Source: an uncultured Ellagibacter sp.
GTDB lineage: Bacteria; Actinomycetota; Coriobacteriia; Coriobacteriales; Eggerthellaceae
Assembly (NCBI GenBank): GCA_934661105.1
Contig: CAKUIV010000054.1
Span: forward strand, 1 to 12,654
Length of the DNA: 12,654 bases
Direction of reading: 5' to 3'
Numbering within the stretch: the stretch's first letter is position 1; each line of letters begins with the position of its first letter. Position numbers and translations under genes: made by a program. The notes below the pieces were generated by a model that saw only the letters and a program-made list of their open reading frames with translations, did no database searches and was not told the origin of the DNA. Positions 1 through 5,890 of this stretch are shown here, one piece after another.

Positions 1-330
1 ACCACCCCGGGCGCGTTGCTCATCATCGGCTCGTCGCTCGCGAACATGCCGGTGCCGAAGCTTGTCGGCGGCCCGCGTCTGTGGATCGCGTCGCTTGTGC
101 GCCTTGTGATCTCACCGCTCGTCGTCTGGGCGCTCTTCCGCCTGATGCCCATCGATGCGACGCTTATCGACATCATGGTGGTGCTGTGCGCCATGCCCGT
201 CGCGACCAACGGCACGATGCTGTGCTACCAGTACGGCGGCGACTCGCGCACCATGGCCCAGGGCACCTTCGTGACCACCGTGTTCTCCATCGTGAGCATC
301 CCCATCCTCGTGATGCTCATCGCCGCATAG
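1..330 (+). CDS. AEC-family (auxin efflux carrier type) permease, C-terminal part
   Basis: The reading frame is open from the first base, so the 5' end lies outside the window; 109 residues and a TAG stop are visible. The fragment is very hydrophobic, with about three membrane segments. It begins TTPGALLIIGSSLANMP, which resembles the C-terminal repeat of AEC-family secondary transporters (L-I-x-G-S-x-L, then a charged or polar loop, then an A-M-P-x-x-x-N-x-x-M helix, here CAMPVATNGTML). AEC permeases are inner-membrane carriers, often for organic acids or malate; the substrate here cannot be read from the sequence. A TTG at 16 is an internal leucine, not a start. The gene converges with the mod operon and ends just before a strong hairpin. 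Confidence is good for the family, low for the substrate. Confidence 0.75.
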   Translation, partial: TTPGALLIIGSSLANMPVPKLVGGPRLWIASLVRLVISPLVVWALFRLMPIDATLIDIMVVLCAMPVATNGTMLCYQYGGDSRTMAQGTFVTTVFSIVSIPILVMLIAA

Positions 331-335
331 CGAAG

Positions 336-369
336 GCAGCGGGGCCGACTTTCACGCCGGCCCCGCTGC
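336..369. terminator. Shared hairpin between convergent AEC permease and modC
   Basis: A perfect 12-bp G+C-rich stem (GCAGCGGGGCCG at 336-347 with its complement at 358-369) encloses a 10-nt loop. It starts 5 bp after the permease stop and lies 33 bp beyond the modC stop on the other strand. Neither side has a clean U-tract, so it may act in both directions as a weak or factor-assisted terminator. Stem and position are seen directly; function is inferred. Confidence 0.7.
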
Positions 370-402
370 TTGCAAACTCGATTCCCCGTAAGGTGCACCC
401 CG

Positions 403-1527
403 TTACTTCGATACGAGGTACACCTTGTCCTTCGGAATGCGGATCCACAACTCGTCGCCCTCTTCGGGAAGACCCCCTTCAGGCGGATTGAGCTTGCTCA
501 CGCGCCAGAACAGATGCTGGTGCAGGAACTTCATCTCGTCGTCGGTGCGCTCGACGGTGGGAACGTCCGTTTCGTCGCGATCGAGGAAGCCGAGCAGCAT
601 CATGCGCTCGAAACGCGCATCGCTCGCCCGATCGACGCGGACGCGGTAGCAGTTCTCCCCCGGGCCCTGCGCACGCTCCAAAAACGAGGCGCGCACGCCA
701 AGGCACGTGACGTCGCGGTCGACCTTCTTCGCGGCAGCGCACACGATTCCCCATTTCGGAAGCCGCACATGCGCGTCGTCGACGTATTCCGCCTTCGTCG
801 CGTTCTTGCATCCTGAAAGCTTGATGCCCGCCTGCGATTGCGGGTTGTTGACAAGGTCGTCGCCCGTGCCGATCTCCATGATATGGCCTGACTCGATCAC
901 GGCGATGCGATCGCAGAAGCGCAGCGCCTCGTCGATGTCGTGACTGACGTAGAGAATCGTGCCGTCGAATGCGTCGAAAAGGCTCACGAGGTTCTGCTCG
1001 AGCACGCTTTTCAAGTGCGCATCGAGCGCGGAGAACGGCTCGTCGAGCATGAGGATCCCCGGGCGCGCGGCGAGCATGCGCGCAAGCGCCACGCGCTGCT
1101 GCTGACCGCCCGAAAGCTGCGCCGGGTAGCGCTTGTCGAAGCCCTCGAGGCCGAACCGCTTAAGCTCAGCGGAGACGATCGCATCGCGGTCGGCGGGGCT
1201 TGTGCTCCTCCCGATGCCCGCCGCCACATTTTGCGCCACCGTAAGGTTCGGGAACAGCATGTAGTTCTGGAAAAGCAGCGCGGTCTTGCGTTCCTGTGGC
1301 GCAAGATCGACCTTCGGCTTCTTACCCGGAGCGCGGTCGAAGAACACCGTGCCGTTCACCACGATCTTTCCCGAATCGGGCTTCTCGATGCCCGCGATCG
1401 AGCGCATGGTGAGGCTTTTGCCGCAGCCCGACGCGCCCAGAAGGCCGAGCGTTTCCTGCCCCGCCGTGAACGCGTTGTGCAGCTCGAAGCCCTTGAACTT
1501 CTTATGGATATCTACTTCAAGGCTCAT
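403..1527 (-). CDS. modC: Molybdate ABC transporter ATP-binding protein ModC
   Basis: A 374-residue cytoplasmic ATPase that should power molybdate import through the permease encoded just upstream. The nucleotide-binding domain fills about residues 1-235. Walker A is GASGCGKS (31-38), followed by a Q-loop (LFQNYMLF, near 87), the signature LSGGQQQR (near 138), Walker B ILMLDEP (near 160) and the switch histidine in SHD (near 195). Residues 240-374 form a C-terminal region containing CLGVRASFL and ending GDELWIRIPKDKVYL. This resembles the TOBE-type regulatory domain of oxyanion and polyamine importer ATPases, although it is divergent. The ATG at 1527 has AAGGAG 10 nt upstream. It lies 20 bp after modB, so the two are surely cotranscribed. 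Molybdate is inferred from the neighbouring ModA and ModB; tungstate or sulfate cannot be excluded from ModC alone. Confidence 0.87.
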   Translation of the reverse strand: MSLEVDIHKKFKGFELHNAFTAGQETLGLLGASGCGKSLTMRSIAGIEKPDSGKIVVNGTVFFDRAPGKKPKVDLAPQERKTALLFQNYMLFPNLTVAQNVAAGIGRSTSPADRDAIVSAELKRFGLEGFDKRYPAQLSGGQQQRVALARMLAARPGILMLDEPFSALDAHLKSVLEQNLVSLFDAFDGTILYVSHDIDEALRFCDRIAVIESGHIMEIGTGDDLVNNPQSQAGIKLSGCKNATKAEYVDDAHVRLPKWGIVCAAAKKVDRDVTCLGVRASFLERAQGPGENCYRVRVDRASDARFERMMLLGFLDRDETDVPTVERTDDEMKFLHQHLFWRVSKLNPPEGGLPEEGDELWIRIPKDKVYLVSK

Positions 1528-1547
1528 GGCCGTCTCGCTCCTTCGCC

Positions 1548-2999
1548 CTATTTCTGCTCGCGCTTACGGTACTTCGTGGTGTGGCTCGACCACAGGTTGA
1601 TGAACACGATGACGATCAGGCTGAACACGATGATAACCGCAGTCCAGAACCACGCCGTGGAATCGTTGCCGTTCATCCACTCGAAGTAGATCGCGATGGG
1701 GATGGTGCGCGTGATTCCCACGTAGTTGCCCGCCATGAAGAGCGTCGCGCCGAATTCCCCCAAGGCGCGGGCGAAGGCGAGCACGATGCCCGCGGCGATC
1801 GAGCTCCACGACAGCGGCAGCATCAGCTTGAGGAAGATCTTGCGGTTCGACCAGCCAAGCGTGCGCGCAGCGTCGAGCATGTTGCGATCGAGGCTCTCGA
1901 AGGCGCCGAGCGCGTTTCGGTACATGAGCGGAAACGCCACCACGATCGCCGCGATGATGCAGGCCACAGGGCTGAAGATGAGCGGGAACCCGACATCGAT
2001 CCAGAATCGCCCGAACGCGGTGTTCGACCCGCATGCATAGAGGAGCACGAAGCCGCACACCGTCGGGGGCAGGACCATGGGGATGGTGAACACGGCGTCG
2101 AAGAAGCTCTTCACGCGCGGCGAGAGGTTGAGGCAGAAGTACGCCGCGAGCAGGCCTAAGATGACGATGAACACGATGGCGATGCCCGTGGTGCGAAGCG
2201 AGACCCAAAGCGGGCTCCAATCGAGGTTCGACAAGAACTCGCCCGCCGCCGCAAGCCCCGTCGGAGCCACGACGATGTCGACCGCGTCGGGGGACGCGAG
2301 CTTGCCGTAGTCGCAGAACGCCGGCTTCATGTAGAGGGAGCTATCGGAATCGGTGAGGTCGCTGCCGTCCGCGCCGATGGTCGAGGCGTAGACGTTGCCG
2401 TCGATCGATTGGTCGAAGTTGAAGCGCACGCCGTCCTTCTCAAACGACGTCTCGCTCGTGAAATACCAGGTCGCGTACTTGGAAAGCTTGGCCGAGCCCA
2501 TCGCCTGCCCGTCATCGAGCGCGATGAAGTACGCCTTTATCGCCGCCTGCGCGTCGGCGCCCGCGATGTCGAGGTCGAGCTTTGCGGCCTCGCTTTTCGG
2601 GACGTAGGCGACCACGTAGTCGTCCGCGGCGATGATCTGGACGAATTCGCCTTGCTGCTGCCCCACCAGATACGAATAGCCGTAGTAGGCGTCCCCGATC
2701 GTGCGGTTCGACCCCTTCTGCGCGCGCGAGAAATCGCTTATCGCAAAGCTTGCCCCGTCCTTCAGCGCCGAGCTCCCCTCACGGGAGACTTCGATGCCGT
2801 CCGTATCCGCCTCGGCTTCATTCGCCTGCGATGCGGTTTCGGCTGCCGGCTCGCCCGATTCGGCAACGCTTGTCGCCTTCACGGCGCGCGGGCTGTCGAC
2901 GTCCCCAAGCGCGTCATCGGCGAATGCGGCTGCAGGGAGCAGCCCCGCAGCCAACACCAGCGATACGGCAAGACCTGCGATGAACCTTCTCGCTCGCAT
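1548..2999 (-). CDS. modB: Molybdate ABC transporter permease ModB with an N-terminal exported domain
   Basis: A 483-residue protein, about twice the length of ordinary ModB. Residues 1-27 are a signal peptide (RARR, hydrophobic core, cleavage likely after AFA). Residues 28-75 are acidic and low in complexity (linker-like). Residues 76 to about 265 form a soluble, aromatic-rich domain that I do not recognise. From about 270 onward it is a standard ModB-type permease with five predicted membrane helices. The cytoplasmic EAA loop reads DAARTLGWSNRKIF followed by LMLP near 375-393 and should contact ModC. E. coli ModB has an outside N-terminus, so an exported N-terminal domain is topologically consistent. 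The ATG at 2999 has GAGAGGGA a few bases upstream, and the signal peptide begins right there. modC follows 20 bp later; modA precedes, across a terminator. The permease part is secure; the role of the extra domain is unknown. Confidence 0.87.
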   Translation of the reverse strand: MRARRFIAGLAVSLVLAAGLLPAAAFADDALGDVDSPRAVKATSVAESGEPAAETASQANEAEADTDGIEVSREGSSALKDGASFAISDFSRAQKGSNRTIGDAYYGYSYLVGQQQGEFVQIIAADDYVVAYVPKSEAAKLDLDIAGADAQAAIKAYFIALDDGQAMGSAKLSKYATWYFTSETSFEKDGVRFNFDQSIDGNVYASTIGADGSDLTDSDSSLYMKPAFCDYGKLASPDAVDIVVAPTGLAAAGEFLSNLDWSPLWVSLRTTGIAIVFIVILGLLAAYFCLNLSPRVKSFFDAVFTIPMVLPPTVCGFVLLYACGSNTAFGRFWIDVGFPLIFSPVACIIAAIVVAFPLMYRNALGAFESLDRNMLDAARTLGWSNRKIFLKLMLPLSWSSIAAGIVLAFARALGEFGATLFMAGNYVGITRTIPIAIYFEWMNGNDSTAWFWTAVIIVFSLIVIVFINLWSSHTTKYRKREQK

Positions 3000-3031
3000 G
3001 TATTCCCTCTCTTTTCAATCCCCTCTGAAAG

Positions 3032-3065
3032 AAAAAAGGGATGGGCGAAGCGCGTCGCCCATCCC
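3032..3065 (-). terminator. Intrinsic terminator between modA and modB
   Basis: On the minus strand an 11-bp perfect stem (GGGATGGGCGA and its complement, 3055-3065 with 3038-3048) has a 6-nt loop and is followed directly by six U residues, then CUUU. It begins about 40 bp after the modA stop and ends just ahead of the modB ribosome site. No minus-strand promoter is evident between it and modB, so read-through must feed modB and modC. The likely effect is more binding protein than permease or ATPase. Confidence 0.88.
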
Positions 3066-3107
3066 CAGAATGCTTCTTCGCGATGAACCTTCTTGACGAA
3101 GATTATT

Positions 3108-4013
3108 CTACGCCAGTTCGAAGCCCCAGTCCTGCCAGATCTTCTGAGCCTTCTCGCTGGTAAGGCACCAATCGAGGAATTCCTGGGTCGCCTCGACGTT
3201 CTTGCAGTCCTTGGTGATGGCGCCCGGGTACACGATGTTCTTATGCGTGTTCGCGGGAACGGTGCCGACAACCTCGACGCCGCCGAAGCGGTACACGTCG
3301 GAGGTGTACACGAACGCGATGTCCACGTCGCCGGACTGGGCATGCTTGCACACGTTGCCGACGGAGGTGTCGAGGACGACCTTGCCGTCCTTCACCATGT
3401 CGGTGTTGTAAGAACCGCCCTTGCCGGAGATGTCCTTGCCGGTCTTGCCCGCATCGTCGCCGGCGGGAGCGTACACGCCGACGGTGGACAGGGACTGGGC
3501 GGCGTAGTTGCCGGCCGGGACGGAGTCATCGCCGACGCAGATGGTGTACTTGCCAGCCGCGATGTCGTCAAGCGTGACGTCCTTCAAACCGGAGCCTTCC
3601 TTGGAAACCATCACGAGGTCGTTCTTGAACATATCGACGCGCGTCGACTCGTCGACGTAGCCCTTGGAAACGGCGGTGTCCATCGAGCCCTTCGAAGCGG
3701 AAATGAGCAAATCGGCGTAAGAGCCGGCGCCGAGCATCTCGTTGAGCTCGCCTGAAGACTTGTACTGCGTGTCGGCGAAGGTCACGTTATCATGGCCGTC
3801 GGCGATGTAGGCGGCCTGGATGTCTTCCATGGCCTTGGAAAGCGAGTTGGCGGCGAAGATCTGCAGCTCGACCGGCTCTGCGGTTTGCTCCGTCTTCGCG
3901 GAATCCTCGCTCTTCTGCTCGGTGTTGTTGCTCGAGCAGCCGAACATCGCGAACGCCCCTACGAGCGAAAGCGCAAGAACGGCAGACAGAGCAAGACGTA
4001 CCTGCTTCTTCAT
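3108..4013 (-). CDS. modA: Molybdate-binding lipoprotein ModA
   Basis: A 301-residue substrate-binding protein that should capture molybdate outside the membrane and hand it to ModBC. The start at 4013 is chosen because GGGAGG lies about 6 nt upstream and the lipoprotein signal begins there (MKKQ, hydrophobic core, then MFGC with the lipid-anchor cysteine at 26). The frame stays open 30 codons further upstream, but that extension would spoil the signal peptide. After a short polar linker, the mature domain has ModA-type landmarks: FAANSLSKAM (ligand-loop region, usually A-A-A/S-S-L), YKSSGEL, ADLLISASKG, DDSVPAGNYA and SVGNVCKHAQSGDVDIAFVYTSD. First gene of the mod operon, with its own promoter and a strong terminator behind it. 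Tungstate specificity is possible; sulfate is less likely. Confidence 0.9.
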   Translation of the reverse strand: MKKQVRLALSAVLALSLVGAFAMFGCSSNNTEQKSEDSAKTEQTAEPVELQIFAANSLSKAMEDIQAAYIADGHDNVTFADTQYKSSGELNEMLGAGSYADLLISASKGSMDTAVSKGYVDESTRVDMFKNDLVMVSKEGSGLKDVTLDDIAAGKYTICVGDDSVPAGNYAAQSLSTVGVYAPAGDDAGKTGKDISGKGGSYNTDMVKDGKVVLDTSVGNVCKHAQSGDVDIAFVYTSDVYRFGGVEVVGTVPANTHKNIVYPGAITKDCKNVEATQEFLDWCLTSEKAQKIWQDWGFELA

Positions 4014-4038
4014 GTGTCCTCCCATGATAACCGATGTG

Positions 4039-4066
4039 CGCAAAGGGGCCGAGAAGGCGCTTTGCG
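4039..4066 (-). promoter_or_regulatory. Possible hairpin in the modA leader
   Basis: The predicted modA transcript has a leader of about 115 nt. It contains a 7-bp perfect stem (CGCAAAG/CTTTGCG, 4039-4045 with 4060-4066) around a 14-nt loop, ending about 25 nt before the ATG. I do not see the known molybdenum-cofactor riboswitch layout. The stem could be incidental in a G+C-rich leader. Confidence 0.25.
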
Positions 4067-4135
4067 GCATATCCCCTGTATGCGCATTTATTCGCACACG
4101 CACACAATCCCTTTTCGAGATATGCTGTTACTAAG

Positions 4136-4162
4136 GTTATATACATTTCAGTATATAGTCAA
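4136..4162 (-). promoter_or_regulatory. modA: Predicted modA promoter
   Basis: On the minus strand TTGACT (4157-4162) is a good -35 and TATAAC (4136-4141) a good -10, separated by 15 bp. An alternative -10, TAACCT, would give a 17-bp spacing. Transcription would begin near 4129, giving a leader of about 115 nt before the modA ATG. The region is markedly AT-rich compared with the genes around it. The motifs are visible; promoter activity is inferred. Confidence 0.6.
4138..4157. promoter_or_regulatory. Mo-box-like inverted repeat over the modA promoter
   Basis: A perfect inverted repeat, TATATAC-N6-GTATATA, fills the space between the -35 and -10 of the modA promoter. ModE-type regulators bind repeats with TATATA half-sites separated by 6-7 bp and flanked by CG. 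Here the TATATA cores are 8 bp apart and the flanking CG is missing, so the match is partial. A repressor bound here would block RNA polymerase. No modE gene lies in the window. Confidence 0.45.
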
Positions 4163-4175
4163 GAAAAATTGTTGT

Positions 4176-4213
4176 CGTTCCTATATATCTCGAATCGTAG
4201 ATAATCAGGAACG
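4176..4213. repeat. 38-bp imperfect inverted repeat upstream of the modA promoter
   Basis: Outer arms CGTTCC (4176-4181) and GGAACG (4208-4213) pair perfectly, and inner arms TATCT (4186-4190) and AGATA (4199-4203) pair around an 8-nt centre. It lies upstream of the modA -35 and downstream of the degV stop. Read on the minus strand, it is followed after about 7 nt by a T-rich run (4163-4168). It could therefore be a weak degV terminator or a second protein-binding site for modA. I cannot tell which. Confidence 0.35.
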
Positions 4214-4255
4214 AAGCGATTCCCCTGCTCGGACGCTTAGGAGAAGGGAAGGCGA

Positions 4256-5083
4256 CTATCCTTCGAACCCGACGAGCACGCCGCCCGGCTCGCAGTAGTA
4301 CGAGCAGAGCGCGCCGTTCTTGCCGATTTCGAGGTCGCAGTCGGGCCATTCGCCGCGGATGAGCTCGGCAAGCCGGGAAGCGGCCGCAGGGTTTTCCGTA
4401 TGGCGGATGCGCACGCGCCCGCCCGCGAAGCCGGCGTCGCGCATGTTCGAGAGCACCTGCTTGAGCGCGTGCTTCTCGCCGCGGACCTTGTTCATGAGCT
4501 CGAGCTCGCCTTCAGGCGATGCCTGCCCCACGATGCGGATGCCCAGAACGCCCGCCGCCTTCGCGACGAGGGGCTTCACGCGCCCGTTGCGCACGAAGTT
4601 CTCGAGCTTCTCGAGCGAGAACATGAGGTGCGTGCGGCGCGAATACGACCGCAGATCGTGGGCGGCGTCGTCGAACGGCATGTCGCTTTCGGCGAGCTCG
4701 CAGGCGCGCTCAGCGAGAAGCTCGAGCTCGGGGCCGGTCGTCAGCGAGTCGAGCACGAACACCCGCGAGTCAGGATGGTCGAACAGGTAGTGCTTCGCCG
4801 CCGCCTGGGCCGCGTTGAACCCGCCCGAGATCTTGCTCGTGAGTGCAAGCGCGAACACCTCGTCGGCGCCTTCGAAGGCCGCGCGCCACTCGGCGATGTT
4901 CGCACACGACGTGCTCGTCGGCCCCGAACACGCGTCGAGTTGCCGAAACATCAGAGCAAGGTCGAGCGAGGAATCGTCGACGAACTCTCGTCCGTCGACG
5001 ATCACTTTCATCGGCACCGACACGACGCCGCTTCCCTCGCCCGCAAGATTCGCCGAAGAGTCGACGACGACCACACGCTTCAC
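4256..5083 (-). CDS. DegV-family lipid-binding protein
   Basis: A 275-residue cytoplasmic protein of the DegV/FakB type. Studied members bind a fatty acid in a deep cleft and present it to a fatty-acid kinase. Landmarks in order: VVVVDSSANL at the N-terminus, GPTSTSCAN near 55 (the place of the usual T-S-Q-P loop), LTSKISGGFNAA, VLDSLTTG, LEKLENFVRNGRVK, RIRHTENPAAA and a terminal YCEPGGVLVGF. The last corresponds to the usual H-T-G-P-G-A-x-G stretch but lacks the H-T-G residues, so ligand details may differ. I chose the GTG at 5083 because GGAG lies 10 nt upstream and the conserved strand begins there. A GTG at 5122 would add 13 uncharacteristic residues. Divergent from the tetR gene. No fatty-acid kinase gene is nearby. 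Confidence 0.83.
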   Translation of the reverse strand: MKRVVVVDSSANLAGEGSGVVSVPMKVIVDGREFVDDSSLDLALMFRQLDACSGPTSTSCANIAEWRAAFEGADEVFALALTSKISGGFNAAQAAAKHYLFDHPDSRVFVLDSLTTGPELELLAERACELAESDMPFDDAAHDLRSYSRRTHLMFSLEKLENFVRNGRVKPLVAKAAGVLGIRIVGQASPEGELELMNKVRGEKHALKQVLSNMRDAGFAGGRVRIRHTENPAAASRLAELIRGEWPDCDLEIGKNGALCSYYCEPGGVLVGFEG

Positions 5084-5185
5084 GTTCCCTTGTCTCCGCT
5101 CCGCGAAAGCGCTTGGAAGCACCCCGCTATCCGCAATCGCCGGGGCGAGCGCTTTATCGCGCGCCGTGCCGGCAATCTATTTCCT

Positions 5186-5201
5186 TATACTGGTGTCAGT
5201 A
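5186..5201. promoter_or_regulatory. Dyad and -10-like box in the degV-tetR gap
   Basis: TATACT (5186-5191) is a good -10 hexamer for rightward transcription towards tetR, though no convincing -35 lies upstream. It overlaps a perfect inverted repeat, TACTG-GTGT-CAGTA (5188-5201), which would cover the -10 and start region. That fits a site for an autoregulated repressor of the TetR class. The palindrome is certain; its use is a guess. Confidence 0.35.
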
Positions 5202-5241
5202 AATGTATGCGCCCGGGCGCGCGCAAACAATGACAAAGCAT

Positions 5242-5266
5242 TACATGCTGTACGGTATCCATACAG
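5242..5266. promoter_or_regulatory. Overlapping palindromes just upstream of tetR
   Basis: Two overlapping dyads lie 23-47 bp before the tetR ATG: TACA-TGC-TGTA (5242-5252) and the 19-bp near-palindrome CTGTACGGTATCCATACAG (5248-5266), with 5-bp outer arms and matching inner GG/CC. TetR proteins commonly bind 15-20-bp near-palindromes of this kind beside their own gene. This is the better operator candidate of the two dyad clusters in the gap. Confidence 0.4.
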
Positions 5267-5288
5267 ATCTCAAGGAAGTGTCAGGAAA

Positions 5289-5882
5289 ATGGACAAACGG
5301 ATCGTGAAGACGAAGCGTGCGATCAAGCATGCCCTCATCGCGCTTCTGAAGACGACGCCCTTCGAGAAGGTCACCGTCACCGAGATCTGCCGCACCGCCG
5401 AGGTGAGCCGGATCACCTTCTACACCTACTACGAGGACAAATACGCGCTCGTCGACGAGGTGTTCGCCGACGACATGGCCGAAGCCGAGGCCACCTACCG
5501 CGCGCTCCAGCGGGAGAACAACCCCGTGAAAATCCCCGTTCAGAGCTACCGGAACCTTCTGACCTGCATCTTCAGCGTCTTCGAGAAGAAAGACGGCATC
5601 TTCATCCACTGTTTGCCGAAGAAGAACCCCTACCTGCACTCGGTCTGCTTCAACCACGTGACGCGCGTGGTCGAGGACTACGTGCGCAGCCATCAGAACG
5701 CTCTGCACCCCAAGCACCCCTCGGCGCTCACGGCGGCGCTTGTGTGCAACGGGCTGTTCGGCCTGGTGAACGAATGCGGCGCACAGGGCATGTCGCTCGC
5801 CGAGACCAAGGCGTGCGCGTTCGACGTGTTCGAGGACCTGCTCGCCTCGCCGCTGTTCGTCTCGCAGGCGCTCATCGGGTAG
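5289..5882 (+). CDS. TetR/AcrR-family transcriptional regulator
   Basis: A 197-residue DNA-binding regulator of normal TetR length. The N-terminal helix-turn-helix is clear: KRAIKHALIALL, TPFEKVTVTEICRTAEVS, then the recognition region RITFYTYYEDKYAL (about 41-54). The remaining 140 residues form an all-helical ligand-binding and dimerisation domain with no recognisable ligand motif. The frame is open far upstream, but the ATG at 5289 is chosen because the TetR domain starts there and AAGGAAG precedes it by 10 nt. It diverges from degV and converges with the fused ABC transporter, whose stop is 8 bp away. Likely targets are itself, degV or the ABC gene. The family is secure; ligand and targets are unknown. 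Confidence 0.87.
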   Translation: MDKRIVKTKRAIKHALIALLKTTPFEKVTVTEICRTAEVSRITFYTYYEDKYALVDEVFADDMAEAEATYRALQRENNPVKIPVQSYRNLLTCIFSVFEKKDGIFIHCLPKKNPYLHSVCFNHVTRVVEDYVRSHQNALHPKHPSALTAALVCNGLFGLVNECGAQGMSLAETKACAFDVFEDLLASPLFVSQALIG

Positions 5883-5890
5883 GCCCTTCG

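Noticed and set aside
940..1689. Open frame of 249 codons on the + strand opposite modC and the end of modB
   Set aside because: Antisense to conserved ABC ATPase motifs; its composition is that of a shadow frame.
4014..4103. Longer modA starting at 4103
   Set aside because: The 30 extra residues precede a clear lipoprotein signal peptide, and the best ribosome site serves the ATG at 4013.
4014..4130. Molybdenum-cofactor riboswitch before modA
   Set aside because: The leader has stems but not the conserved layout of that riboswitch that I could recognise.
5209..5220. Perfect 12-bp palindrome GCGCCCGGGCGC
   Set aside because: Pure G+C palindromes are common by chance in such DNA, and nothing ties it to a promoter element.
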